64,000 nt of DNA, taken from NCBI GenBank assembly GCA_900470195.1, contig UEIJ01000006.1:1-64000 (forward strand), written 5' to 3'. The position numbers and the translations under genes were made by a program. Below the pieces are notes generated by a model, which ran no database searches, had not been told where the DNA came from, and worked only from the letters and a program-made list of their open reading frames with translations. Source of the stretch: Hyphomicrobiales bacterium. GTDB lineage: Bacteria > Pseudomonadota > Alphaproteobacteria > Rhizobiales > Rhizobiaceae. Below, in pieces: positions 27,557 to 36,823 of the stretch. Each line of letters opens with the position of its first letter. Positions within the stretch are counted from its first letter, which is position 1.

Positions 27557-27908
27557 GGAAACAGAAGAAGCTATAACCGCACTCGCAGCACTTGCCCAAT
27601 CGACACGGCTCGACACCTTTCGACTGTTGGTGAAACATGAGCCTGACGGTCTTCCTGTCGGAGAACTCGCTCGGATGCTGGATGTACCGCAGAACACGAT
27701 GTCTGCACATCTGGCGACACTGTCTCGCGCTGGGCTTGTGAACGGCGAACGTCAGAGCCGCTCGATCATCTATCGCGCTGATCTCGACCGATTTAGAGAA
27801 CTGACCCTTTTCATGATCAAGGACTGCTGTGGCGGCAGTGCCGAGCTCTGCGCACCTCTTATAAAAAGCCTGACACCCTGTTGCGAACCGAAGACGGTCG
27901 CCCAGTAA
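27555..27908 (+). CDS. arsR: Arsenic-responsive repressor ArsR
   Basis: A 117-residue winged-helix repressor of the ArsR/SmtB family that leaves the operator when As(III) binds. LAALAQSTRLDTFRLLVKHE is the N-terminal helix region; PQNTMSAHLATLSRAGLV is the recognition helix. It lacks the classic ELCVCDL motif; instead cysteines sit near the C-terminus (DCCGG residues 90-92, C99, and CC at 109-110), a plausible arsenite site of the atypical type. The mRNA is probably leaderless because no ribosome binding site precedes the ATG and the predicted start site falls on it. First gene of the operon. Confidence 0.92.
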   Translation: METEEAITALAALAQSTRLDTFRLLVKHEPDGLPVGELARMLDVPQNTMSAHLATLSRAGLVNGERQSRSIIYRADLDRFRELTLFMIKDCCGGSAELCAPLIKSLTPCCEPKTVAQ

Positions 27909-27951
27909 CACAAGGCCGCTGAATTCGGCTTTCCATAAACGGACTGATAAA

Positions 27952-28479
27952 ATGACGGATCGGATCTACAACGTGCTCTTCTTGTGCACGGGCAATTCCG
28001 CACGCTCAATTTTGGGCGAGGCAATTCTGAACAAGGATGGCGAAGGACGTTTTCACGCCTATTCGGCTGGTAGTCAGCCAAAAGGCGACGTTCATCCTCT
28101 CGCAATCAAGGAACTGGATGCTCTTGGCTATTCCACGGAGAACCTGAGTTCAAAAAGCTTGGATGTGTTTTCAGGTACCGACGCCCCTAAGATGGATTTC
28201 ATTTTCACGGTCTGTGACAACGCTGCCGGAGAGGCTTGCCCTGTCTGGATTGGCCATCCTATGACAGCCCACTGGGGCATTGAGGACCCTGCCGCTGTTG
28301 AAGGAAACGACGCAGAAAAGCAGCGCGCCTTTGCACAGGCCGCCCGCTTTCTGAAGAACCGGGTATCAGCGTTCCTGAACCTTCCCCACGCCACGATAGA
28401 CCGCATGGCGCTTCAAAATCATCTGAAAGAGATCGGCACCATGGAAGGTAGCACACAGACAAATGTGGAGAATAACTGA
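27952..28479 (+). CDS. arsC: Arsenate reductase, LMW-phosphatase type
   Basis: A 175-residue arsenate reductase that turns As(V) into As(III) for export. The catalytic P-loop is LFLCTGNSARS (Cys12, Arg18). Further cysteines at about residues 88 and 96 (TVCDNAAGEAC) form the disulfide relay of the thioredoxin-linked ArsC type. The C-terminal 30 residues are an unusual extension. It overlaps the acr3 start by one base (28479). Confidence 0.9.
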   Translation: MTDRIYNVLFLCTGNSARSILGEAILNKDGEGRFHAYSAGSQPKGDVHPLAIKELDALGYSTENLSSKSLDVFSGTDAPKMDFIFTVCDNAAGEACPVWIGHPMTAHWGIEDPAAVEGNDAEKQRAFAQAARFLKNRVSAFLNLPHATIDRMALQNHLKEIGTMEGSTQTNVENN

Positions 28480-29537
28480 TGTCCACATTCGAACGTTATC
28501 TGACGGTCTGGGTGGCTCTTTGCATTGTCGCAGGTGTAGCTCTTGGCCACTTCTTTCCGACAGTATTCCATGCAATCGGGTCTGCTGAAGTCGCCAGGGT
28601 CAACATTCCAGTCGCTATTCTTATCTGGCTCATGATCATCCCCATGTTGCTGAAGATCGATTTCAGCGCATTGAGACAGGTCACTGAGCACTGGCGTGGC
28701 ATCGGCGTCACGCTCTTTATCAATTGGGCCGTCAAACCATTCTCTATGGCACTTCTCGGTTGGCTATTTATCGGCTGGCTGTTTCGCCCTCATCTGCCTG
28801 CAGACCAGATCGACTCCTACATTGCTGGTCTGATTATTCTGGCGGCCGCCCCTTGCACAGCAATGGTGTTCGTCTGGTCCAACCTGACCAAGGGCGAGCC
28901 GCATTTCACGCTGTCGCAGGTCGCCCTGAACGATGCGATCATGGTTGTCGCATTTGCCCCTATCGTCGGGCTACTGCTCGGACTGTCGGCAATTACTGTC
29001 CCATGGGATACGCTCGTCTTGTCGGTTGTCCTCTATATTGTCATCCCGGTAATCATCGCGCAGATCCTGCGCCGAAGCATTCTCGCCAGCGGCGGACAAC
29101 GAGCCTTCGATGCAATGCTCAGAACGCTACAGCCGCTGTCCCTGATTGCGCTTTTGGCGACACTTGTTCTGCTATTCGGGTTTCAGGGAGAGCAGATCAT
29201 CGCACAGCCCATGATCATAGCGATGCTGGCCGTGCCGATCCTCATCCAGGTTTATTTCAATTCTGGCCTCGCCTATCTGTTGAACCGAATTTCAGGCGAG
29301 CAACATTGCGTTGCTGGTCCGTCGGCTTTGATTGGCGCATCCAACTTCTTCGAACTGGCAGTAGCAGCCGCAATCAGCCTTTTCGGCTTCTCATCTGGCG
29401 CAGCACTTGCAACAGTTGTTGGCGTTCTTGTTGAAGTGCCTGTCATGCTCTCCGTTGTCTGGATCGTGAACCGCTCCAAGGGCTGGTACGAACGCGGTGC
29501 CAATCAAAAGCCAGTCACCGAAACAGGAAAACCCTGA
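28479..29537 (+). CDS. acr3: Arsenite efflux transporter Acr3
   Basis: A 352-residue inner-membrane arsenite exporter driven by proton-motive force. About ten hydrophobic segments are present, and the conserved cysteine of the family is in [13 protein letters not shown]. No ATPase partner (arsA) is encoded. It overlaps the arsC and the following fusion gene by one base at each side, so the three are tightly coupled. Confidence 0.93.
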   Translation: MSTFERYLTVWVALCIVAGVALGHFFPTVFHAIGSAEVARVNIPVAILIWLMIIPMLLKIDFSALRQVTEHWRGIGVTLFINWAVKPFSMALLGWLFIGWLFRPHLPADQIDSYIAGLIILAAAPCTAMVFVWSNLTKGEPHFTLSQVALNDAIMVVAFAPIVGLLLGLSAITVPWDTLVLSVVLYIVIPVIIAQILRRSILASGGQRAFDAMLRTLQPLSLIALLATLVLLFGFQGEQIIAQPMIIAMLAVPILIQVYFNSGLAYLLNRISGEQHCVAGPSALIGASNFFELAVAAAISLFGFSSGAALATVVGVLVEVPVMLSVVWIVNRSKGWYERGANQKPVTETGKP

Positions 29538-30655
29538 TGCCAGTTACGATCTATCACAATCCGAACTGTGGCACGTCTCGCAACACATTGGCCTTGATCC
29601 GTGCCAGCGGCGAAGAGCCTGTCATCATTGAGTATGTGCAAAATCCGCCGTCACGAGAACGACTGGTCGAACTGCTTCAAGCAATGGCGATGACACCCCG
29701 TCAGCTCCTTCGTGAGAAAGGCACACCATATGCCGAGCTGGGATTGTCCGATCCCAAATGGACCGATGATGAACTGGTCGACTTCATGATGGCGCATCCT
29801 ATCCTGATCAATCGTCCAATCGTGGAAACGCCACTTGGCACCAAACTGTGCCGTCCGTCAGAACTGGTTCTCGACATTTTGGAAAACCCGGTGTCGTCAT
29901 TCACCAAAGAGGACGGAGAAGTCATCACCTATCAAAGAAATCGCGCTGACATGGACCTGCCGAACCTCGATCAGAACTCCTTCGCATTGCCTGACCTGGA
30001 TACATTACGCGCCCACTTTCCAAAACATAAGCCTCGTATCCTTCTGCTCTATGGCTCACTCCGTGATCGTTCCTATAGTCGGTTTCTAACGCTGGAAGCG
30101 CAGCGCCTTCTCGATGCGATGGGCGCTGAAACGCGTATCTTTCATGCCAATGGTCTTCCCTTGCCAGACGACGGTTCGGCAGAGCATCCGAAGGTTCAGG
30201 AATTGCGTGAGGCAATGCTTTGGTCAGAAGGGCAAGTCTGGACCAGTCCAGAACGTCATGGAGCCATGAGCGCTGTCATGAAATCGCAGATCGACTGGAT
30301 TCCATTGCCGGGTGGTGCAATTCGTCCGACGCAGAGCCGAACTTTGGCATTGATGCAGGTTTCAGGCGGATCGCAGAGCTTCAACGCCGTCAATCAGATG
30401 CGCATTCTTGGGCGCTGGATGCGAATGATCACCATTCCAAACCAGTCATCCGTCGCAAAGGCATGGCAGGAATTTGACGACGCTGGACGGATGAAGCCTT
30501 CATCGTTCTATGATCGCGTGGTCGATGTGATGGAAGAACTGATGAAGTTTACACTTCTGACGCGTGGCATCTCGGATCATCTCACAGACCGTTATAGCGA
30601 GCGCAAGGAAGAAGCTGCCAAACTCGAAAAGCGTGTTTCGTTAAAATCGATATGA
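29537..30655 (+). CDS. Fused glutaredoxin-type arsenate reductase and ArsH
   Basis: A 372-residue protein that combines two normally separate arsenic enzymes. Residues 1 to about 130 are the glutaredoxin-linked Ars[13 protein letters not shown] (Cys11) with the substrate arginines R59, R93 and R106. Residues about 140-372 are ArsH, an FMN-binding NADPH oxidoreductase that detoxifies trivalent organoarsenicals: [36 protein letters not shown] and [18 protein letters not shown]. The join passes through [19 protein letters not shown] without a stop. No frameshift is needed. This gives the operon two different arsenate reductases. Confidence 0.9.
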   Translation: MPVTIYHNPNCGTSRNTLALIRASGEEPVIIEYVQNPPSRERLVELLQAMAMTPRQLLREKGTPYAELGLSDPKWTDDELVDFMMAHPILINRPIVETPLGTKLCRPSELVLDILENPVSSFTKEDGEVITYQRNRADMDLPNLDQNSFALPDLDTLRAHFPKHKPRILLLYGSLRDRSYSRFLTLEAQRLLDAMGAETRIFHANGLPLPDDGSAEHPKVQELREAMLWSEGQVWTSPERHGAMSAVMKSQIDWIPLPGGAIRPTQSRTLALMQVSGGSQSFNAVNQMRILGRWMRMITIPNQSSVAKAWQEFDDAGRMKPSSFYDRVVDVMEELMKFTLLTRGISDHLTDRYSERKEEAAKLEKRVSLKSI

Positions 30656-31860
30656 ACGCTGAACGGCTTCCCATTGCGGCCATTGCCGGTCTCGGACTGA
30701 CCCAGAACATCGGTTACGGCACTTTATATTATTCCTTCAGTATTCTCGCGCCGTCCATGGCGCGGGACTTCGCCGTTTCCAACGAATGGATTTTCGGAGC
30801 ACTGTCGGTTGCCCTGCTAGCCGGGGGCTTTCTGGCTCCCTGGTTAGGCAAATGGATTGATCGTTACGGCGCAGGTCGCATGATGACGATAGGCTCGATA
30901 CTGGCCGCCGTCTCTCTCATACTGTGTTCGCTTTCTCCAAATGCTTTGATGTTTGCAGGTGCGCTAACGATCATCGAAATCGCCGCAAACCTCGTCCAAT
31001 ATGGAGCAGCCTTTGCATTATTGGTGCAATTAGCTCCAAATGTTGCCCAGCGTAGCATCACCTATCTGACATTGATTGCAGGCTTTGCCTCGACAATTTT
31101 CTGGCCCATTACAACAACCCTTCAACATTGGCTTACCTGGCAACAGTCCTATTTGCTGTTCGCTTGCCTCCATTTGTTTCTCTGCGTGCCGGTACACCTT
31201 TTGCTCGCGCGTTCTATTGCAAAGAGTGGTCGGAAACGATCAACGAATGGAACAGTCACAGCCGCCTTTTCAGGTGATCTGCCTGCCCATCAACGGCGCA
31301 AAGGTTTCGTACTGGTTCTCGTAGCATTCTCGTTGCAAGCCCTCGTTGCGGCGGCCATTCTGGTCCATATGGTGCCGATGTTGGGCGCGCTCGGTCTCGC
31401 AGGTTCTGCAGCATTTATTGGCGCGATATTCGGACCTTCTCAGGTAGCCAGTCGCCTGATCAACATGCTTGGTGGCAAAAACCTCGCTCCGATCCGTCTG
31501 GCCGGAATCTCTGCCTCCTTGATGGGGCTAGCCCTCATTGTTCTGCTATTCGGAGCCCCATCCATTATTGCGACGATGATGTTTGCCTGTCTTTTTGGCT
31601 TCGGAAACGGTCTATTCAGTATTGTCTCCGGAACATTGCCGCTGTCATTATTCGGCAGTGATGGCTACGGTGCCATGCAAGGCAAGATCATGTCAGCCAG
31701 ACTAATCATTTCGGCCACTGCGCCATTCGCCATGGCATTGGGCTTGGAAACGTTCGGTGTGAAAACCAATTTAGCCGTCATGATTGGAACAAGCCTTTTT
31801 TCCGTCATCATACTTTTCTGTCTCACCCGTATTCGTGAGGAAAGCGTCCGCAGAGCTTGA
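30652..31860 (+). CDS. MFS transporter of the arsenic operon
   Basis: A 402-residue major facilitator transporter with 12 predicted membrane segments and no cleavable signal. Its ATG overlaps the fusion gene's stop by four bases, so it is the last gene of the operon and probably exports an organoarsenical or another arsenic product, as mfs genes linked to arsH do. Substrate is inference; no motif fixes it. Confidence 0.85.
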   Translation: MNAERLPIAAIAGLGLTQNIGYGTLYYSFSILAPSMARDFAVSNEWIFGALSVALLAGGFLAPWLGKWIDRYGAGRMMTIGSILAAVSLILCSLSPNALMFAGALTIIEIAANLVQYGAAFALLVQLAPNVAQRSITYLTLIAGFASTIFWPITTTLQHWLTWQQSYLLFACLHLFLCVPVHLLLARSIAKSGRKRSTNGTVTAAFSGDLPAHQRRKGFVLVLVAFSLQALVAAAILVHMVPMLGALGLAGSAAFIGAIFGPSQVASRLINMLGGKNLAPIRLAGISASLMGLALIVLLFGAPSIIATMMFACLFGFGNGLFSIVSGTLPLSLFGSDGYGAMQGKIMSARLIISATAPFAMALGLETFGVKTNLAVMIGTSLFSVIILFCLTRIREESVRRA

Positions 31861-32088
31861 ATGTCCTGTCAGATCCAGAATGCAAATTTATTCAGATCGC
31901 CGAAAATTTCTGGTTGACTCTTTTTGTTTGTTCACTTTATGTTCTAGGCATGAAACACGCGCTCACCCATTCTCTGTTGCTGACTATGCTCCGTGTTGAG
32001 CTTGTCGCCCGCGCGCGCCGAATACGTAGCTTCTGAGTTTTTGAACCCCGCAGTTCATAGACGGTTTGCCGTCCTCAGGAGCAATGTA

Positions 32089-32676
32089 ATGTTCCATTCC
32101 ATTAATGATGTCCTAGCTGACGCACATCTTCGTGCGGACAGCAACTTATTTGCCCCTTCAGTTGTTTTAAAGTGCAGAGGCCGCGCTCTCTTTCGATCAC
32201 AGAAGGCTCGAAACCTAGCTTGCTATTTTGACCTCATCCCCGACGTATTGGCATGGTCGTGCCTGCCGTTCCTACTCGGCTCTACAGAGACGTTTCACAT
32301 TCCAGACTTCGCAGTTCAGAGAGTGGATGGCGACTACCTTGTCGATGTCCATGACACACCGGAATGGGCTCTTGCGGCGGCAGAGGTTGAAGGCTGGTTT
32401 TATGATCAGCACACCTACCAAATGATTGAGCAAACAATCATTTTTAACGCCGTCGATCTCGTTCCCTTTGCCTCATCTACGATTTCGCTCGGAGACCGAC
32501 TTCGATTACTTTCCGCGTTAGACGATGACGGCCCTCTACCTCTTAAACATTGCTGTCAGTTGGTGCGAAATGCCAGCGAGCCCATGAGCGCTTTGGCCGC
32601 CCTCTATTTCTCAGGAGAGGTTTCTTTTGATCTGGCTGAAAGAATAAGCCCGGAAACTAGGGTTTCGAGAACTTAA
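32089..32676 (+). CDS. TnsA-like (PD-(D/E)XK-fold) protein, possibly inactive
   Basis: A 195-residue protein; ATG at 32089 is chosen because AGGAG lies at 32077-32081 (the frame is open to a GTG at 31993). The region ACYFDLIPDVLAWSCLPFLL, then HIPDFAVQRVDGDYLVDVHD, matches the layout of a TnsA-type nuclease N-terminal fold, with Asp73 and Asp86 at the positions of the catalytic carboxylates, but the usual active-site Lys is replaced by His88 (VDVHD). It may bind rather than cut DNA. It lies directly before a DUF6634-like gene and an AAA/M41 protease gene on the same strand. Function unknown. Confidence 0.6.
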   Translation: MFHSINDVLADAHLRADSNLFAPSVVLKCRGRALFRSQKARNLACYFDLIPDVLAWSCLPFLLGSTETFHIPDFAVQRVDGDYLVDVHDTPEWALAAAEVEGWFYDQHTYQMIEQTIIFNAVDLVPFASSTISLGDRLRLLSALDDDGPLPLKHCCQLVRNASEPMSALAALYFSGEVSFDLAERISPETRVSRT

Positions 32677-32739
32677 CCTCACTTCAAAATCAGAATTATC
32701 CAGATCGGCATTCGATGTCCGATAACGAGGAGGCTTACC

Positions 32740-33054
32740 ATGAGCAATCTGAATTATTTAGCTGAAACGATCAATACGCTCGAAAAATTGGTCAACGATC
32801 TCAAGTTTTTACGCGAGGGGAAACAACCTGACCTTAATCTTCTGGATAACAGCCCGCTTCTTAACGACTGGATTCGAACAACACGCGCCTTGCCTTGCCT
32901 GGAGGGAATGGTTCTAGAGCATCCGAAGCTGGGTAGCCGCAGACCGATTACGACAAGCGAACTGTTTTATGTCGATCCGCAACTGCACTTTGCCCGCACG
33001 TATTCCCGATTTTATCGACTTGGTAAACCCGCCAAAGTCAGAGGTCTGCGTTAA
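32740..33054 (+). CDS. DUF6634-like small protein
   Basis: A 104-residue protein. The pattern of an N-terminal helix (ETINTLEKLVNDLKFLREGK), then PLLNDWIRTTRALPCLEGMV and HPKLGSRRPITTSELFYV, ending with ARTYSRFYRLGKPA, matches DUF6634 as I remember it from Rhizobiales and Rhodobacterales islands. Good ribosome site (AGGAGG at 32730-32735). It sits between the TnsA-like gene and an AAA/M41 protease gene, so the three form one unit. Function unknown. Confidence 0.7.
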   Translation: MSNLNYLAETINTLEKLVNDLKFLREGKQPDLNLLDNSPLLNDWIRTTRALPCLEGMVLEHPKLGSRRPITTSELFYVDPQLHFARTYSRFYRLGKPAKVRGLR

Positions 33055-33149
33055 TTTTTGAGGGCGACGTCTATGACAATGTTTCGAATATCGCACTGCA
33101 ACTGCCTGTCTCCGTCTTTCAATGCTGTGAAACCTTGTGAGCAAACAGA

Positions 33150-35009
33150 ATGCAGAATTTTCAACAGACACCCGAAAACCTGGCGTTGCGCCTTGCTGTT
33201 GCGCATCTTATTCGGCAAATTCGAAGGCGAGGTCTTCATGATTTACTCGCGGGCCGAGTGCTCGACCTAATCGTAACATGTGAACATGCAGATGACCTGG
33301 AGCTTTATGAGAAGGCCCTTGGTCGGCTGGACTATTACAATTCTAAACGGCCATCACAGCGAAGCGTCATCCAATTAACAGCCCAAAAGCGAAATCACAT
33401 TGATTTTGGTGATGACCATGTCCCTTACAAGCAAACGGTCTATTTCGCACAACACGTAGCTTCCTTACCCCAACAGGTACTGGAGTCCGCCGACGATATC
33501 GTCGAGATGAAGCTCGATGGCTCGCTGTGTGAAGCGATTGCAAAAGAAAGTCTTCGAACTCCGCCTCGATTTTCCGATCTGCCTGTCCCTGCCCCGTTCT
33601 CGTTACGCATCCTGGCTTCGATGATCTGTCAATCCTGGAGCGATCAGGACGTTCAACACAAGCTTGATCGCGTGACCAGAGGAGCAAAAGCGATCCGCAC
33701 AAAAAACGAGATCAACCTCGATAATATCGCAGGATACGGCGAAGCGGCATCTTGGGGAAAAATGCTCGCAGAAGACCTAGCTCTCTTCGCGAAGCGAGAA
33801 TTGGACTGGGAGGATGTTGATCGCGGCGTGTTACTCTGTGGCCCACCAGGCGTTGGTAAAACGCTTTTCGCTCGTGCTTTAGCTGGAACTTGCCGCGTAC
33901 CACTGTTCGCACATTCTCTAGCGCAATGGCAGGCCAAAGGTAGCTTAGACGACCTCCTCAAAGCGATGCTTCGTGCATTTGAGCAGGCTAAACGTGAAGC
34001 GCCATGCATCCTGTTTGTCGATGAAGTTGACAGTTTCGGAACACGATCCCAGCTTTCTGGAAGAAATTCCAATTACGCGCGGCAGGTTATCAATGGATTT
34101 TTGCAGTGCCTGGATGGTCTGGATGGGCGAGAAGGTGTCGTCGTAGTTGCAGCGACTAACGATGTTAATGCAATTGACCCGGCGATCATTCGTTCTGGAC
34201 GAATTGAACGGCATGTTCACATCCCGCTCCCCGATGCGGTCGGAAGGGAACAAATCCTCAAGTACCATTTGCGAGACGCCCTGCCAGGGGAAGACATTTC
34301 TGAAATCGCGGTTAGGCTTGAAGGTGCGTCTGGTGCAGACATTGCCCGACTGGTGCGAGAAGCACGGAGCCGCGCACGAGCGAGGAAAGCCCCTCTAAGC
34401 GCGTCAGACCTTGCCATCAATATTCCTTCGCCGCGCCCAGTATGTATGCGTGATATTCGCCGAACATCCGTTCACGAGGCAGGGCATGCTGTCGTTGCAG
34501 ATGAATTGTTCGATGTTACTGGCATCAAGCCAGTTTCGGTTCACATTAGGCGGACGTTCCGAGACGGTGATAGCAATCTTGGCGGTACACGGATGCAAAT
34601 TCGTGCAGATAGAATTCTCACAACCAGAACCGCGTACGATGCTCAGATTTGCACACTTTTGGGTGGGTTAGCTGCCGAGAAGGTTGTGCTTGGGGAGACC
34701 ACTGATGGCAGCGGCGGCGGCTCTCATTCTGATCTAGCAGAAGCAACTAGAATTGCTATCCGAATGGAAGCGTCTTACGGCATGGGTAACGGTATGGCTT
34801 TCTTAGCTACCATGAATTTGTGCGACGAAACCCTTCTGCGTCAAAATCCCAATCTCGAACAGCGTGTGAATGAAGTCCTTCAAACCCAGTTTGACAGAGC
34901 GGTCGGCATTATCGAGAAAAAAGCAAAAGCCGTTTCCGCAATTGCCGCGAAGCTTGAACGTTATTCGGCACTCAACGAAAGGCAATTGAAAGATATTCTA
35001 TTTAAGTGA
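33150..35009 (+). CDS. Soluble FtsH-like AAA+ / M41-type metalloprotease
   Basis: A 619-residue ATP-driven zinc protease without the membrane segments of housekeeping FtsH. Residues 1 to about 180 are unrecognised. AAA+ core: Walker A GPPGVGKT (231-238), Walker B CILFVDEVD (286-294), ATNDVNAIDP and SGRIERHVHIPLPD. The protease domain has HEAGHAVV (442-449; zinc ligands His442 and His446, general base Glu443) and the third ligand Asp in SHSDLAEATRIAI (about 536). It would unfold and degrade proteins in the cytoplasm. Last gene of a three-gene cassette with the TnsA-like and DUF6634-like proteins; the N-terminus may recruit substrates. It is not the essential FtsH. Confidence 0.85.
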   Translation: MQNFQQTPENLALRLAVAHLIRQIRRRGLHDLLAGRVLDLIVTCEHADDLELYEKALGRLDYYNSKRPSQRSVIQLTAQKRNHIDFGDDHVPYKQTVYFAQHVASLPQQVLESADDIVEMKLDGSLCEAIAKESLRTPPRFSDLPVPAPFSLRILASMICQSWSDQDVQHKLDRVTRGAKAIRTKNEINLDNIAGYGEAASWGKMLAEDLALFAKRELDWEDVDRGVLLCGPPGVGKTLFARALAGTCRVPLFAHSLAQWQAKGSLDDLLKAMLRAFEQAKREAPCILFVDEVDSFGTRSQLSGRNSNYARQVINGFLQCLDGLDGREGVVVVAATNDVNAIDPAIIRSGRIERHVHIPLPDAVGREQILKYHLRDALPGEDISEIAVRLEGASGADIARLVREARSRARARKAPLSASDLAINIPSPRPVCMRDIRRTSVHEAGHAVVADELFDVTGIKPVSVHIRRTFRDGDSNLGGTRMQIRADRILTTRTAYDAQICTLLGGLAAEKVVLGETTDGSGGGSHSDLAEATRIAIRMEASYGMGNGMAFLATMNLCDETLLRQNPNLEQRVNEVLQTQFDRAVGIIEKKAKAVSAIAAKLERYSALNERQLKDILFK

Positions 35010-35243
35010 GATTACACTAAGATAAATTCAGCAAACTAAATAGTTTTAAATAGAAATCCCTTTCCGTCGAAATACTTATTGTTACTCCATGTCATGCATA
35101 CAGTAACATGAAATCTGACCGATTATGAACCATAAGATACAAACTCAGTCGGGACGCGCCCCTTTTGATATCATTGAGCTAGACAACGTTTTAGTAGAAA
35201 TGCGAAAATACGAGTCGCTTATGGGGTTCAAAAAGGGTGGGGC

Positions 35244-36821
35244 ATGTTTCGTTTTGGGATCGAAAATCTGAGGCGTCTTAAATCGGTTGGTCCAGTGGAT
35301 ATCCGACCGATCACTCTTTTAGTGGGGCGCAACAGTAGTGGCAAAAGTACGTTTTTGCGAACATTTCCACTGATCCGCCAATCTCTTGTAACCAGAACAA
35401 GCGCTCCCATTCTTTGGTATGGTGACTTCGTTGATTTTGGTAATTTTGATAATATAGTCTCGGATAACGATGTATCAAAGAGTATAAAATTTTCATTTGG
35501 AATTGACAGTGTTTTCAGTGGACATAGGTTATGGTTCGCCAACGCCAAGCCAGATGATCCAAATCAATCAACGGGTGCTATAGACGTAGAAATATCTATT
35601 TCTAAGTTTGAGGACATGGTACGTATCAGTCGTATAAAGCTAAATTTTCGAGAAAAAAATCACTGTTTAGACTTATTTGCAAATAAATTTGGCGAAATAG
35701 AAAAAATAATTTTAGATGGAAACGAAGTAAGTCTTTCGGATAAATACAAACTTCACATAGAAAAAGATACGCTTTTTCCAGACGTTACTATAAAAATTCC
35801 AGGGGAAATAGACTCTGAAAATTCATTCTTCTATAGACATCATGTTTTAATGATGAATCTTATAGACTTAATTTCAGATAAATTAGCGAAATACAAGTCA
35901 GAAGGTCAAAGAATTGGCGCGCTCGTAGAGTTATTTGAACTTCCTGAAATGACGCCAGATGTAGTTTCTTCGATGATGTCTGAAGGTAGTGGTGTATCTA
36001 AACAACTTGGAAAAATTCTGTTAGATTCCAACCGGTCGCCTAACCCACAACTGTGGAATGATACCAAACAGCTTTTCATCCTCAATCGTTTGTTCAACTA
36101 CATGGGTTCTGCATTTGAAGACCTGAAAACCCATCTGTCGTCCACCCTTTACATTGGCCCGGTCCGTGCACGTAGCGAAAGGTATTATCGATATCAGGAC
36201 CTTGCTGTATCAGAAATCGATGCTGATGGTAAAAATTTTCCGATGTTCTTGAATTCCCTGACTAAAGAACAACGCGACGATTTTTCACGTTGGGTGATGA
36301 AACGTTTTGGTTACGGGGTTGAGGTCACGCCTGAAGCGGGCCACATCAGCATCAACTTAAGAAATGGAAAGTACAGAACTAATATAGTTGATAATGGTTA
36401 TGGAATTTCGCAGATATTGCCAGTTTTAGGTCAAATTTGGTGGGCCTCTCGTAAGAGAGCAAAGGCTTATGGCCCCCCTTGGGTTCGGCAGAACCGTTCG
36501 AATATTTTGTTAATAGAACAACCGGAGCTACACTTGCATCCTGCACACCAAGCTCTTTTAGCTGACGCGATAGTCGGAGAAGGAAGGTCTTCGTCGAAAC
36601 ATGGGGGCGTCGATTTTATTATCGAAACTCATAGTGAAGCGTTAGTCAATCGTATTGGGGAGTTGGTTGCTGAGGGGCGAGTTGCCGCAAACGATGTGCA
36701 GATTTTGATTTTCGAAACAGATTCCGATGACGAGCGTGAAACTAATGTGAGGATCGCTGACTTTGACGCCTCAGGGGTTCTTAATAATTGGCCGTATGGC
36801 TTTTTCCAGCCTGCGGTTTGA
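35244..36821 (+). CDS. AAA ATPase (OLD/DUF3696-like)
   Basis: A 525-residue ABC-type ATPase of the OLD/RloA/AbiLi kind. N-terminal Walker A is VGRNSSGKST (about 27-36); the C-terminal half has the signature NNGYGISQILPVLGQIWWA and Walker B/hairpin LLIEQPELHLHPAHQALLAD, then an IIETHSEALVNRI switch. A long insertion (about 100-330) is unrecognised. No TOPRIM domain is fused; the next gene, two bases after the stop, seems to carry it. Such pairs sense phage proteins and trigger a nuclease. AT-rich, so recently acquired. About 230 non-coding bases separate it from the protease gene, so it is a separate module. Confidence 0.85.
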   Translation: MFRFGIENLRRLKSVGPVDIRPITLLVGRNSSGKSTFLRTFPLIRQSLVTRTSAPILWYGDFVDFGNFDNIVSDNDVSKSIKFSFGIDSVFSGHRLWFANAKPDDPNQSTGAIDVEISISKFEDMVRISRIKLNFREKNHCLDLFANKFGEIEKIILDGNEVSLSDKYKLHIEKDTLFPDVTIKIPGEIDSENSFFYRHHVLMMNLIDLISDKLAKYKSEGQRIGALVELFELPEMTPDVVSSMMSEGSGVSKQLGKILLDSNRSPNPQLWNDTKQLFILNRLFNYMGSAFEDLKTHLSSTLYIGPVRARSERYYRYQDLAVSEIDADGKNFPMFLNSLTKEQRDDFSRWVMKRFGYGVEVTPEAGHISINLRNGKYRTNIVDNGYGISQILPVLGQIWWASRKRAKAYGPPWVRQNRSNILLIEQPELHLHPAHQALLADAIVGEGRSSSKHGGVDFIIETHSEALVNRIGELVAEGRVAANDVQILIFETDSDDERETNVRIADFDASGVLNNWPYGFFQPAV

Positions 36822-36823
36822 TC

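Noticed and set aside
32089..32676. A second working TnsA for the transposon
   Set aside because: The catalytic Lys is His and it lies with other genes, far from tnsB; called TnsA-like fold only.
33150..35009. Housekeeping FtsH
   Set aside because: No membrane helices, a different N-terminus and a location inside a transposon.
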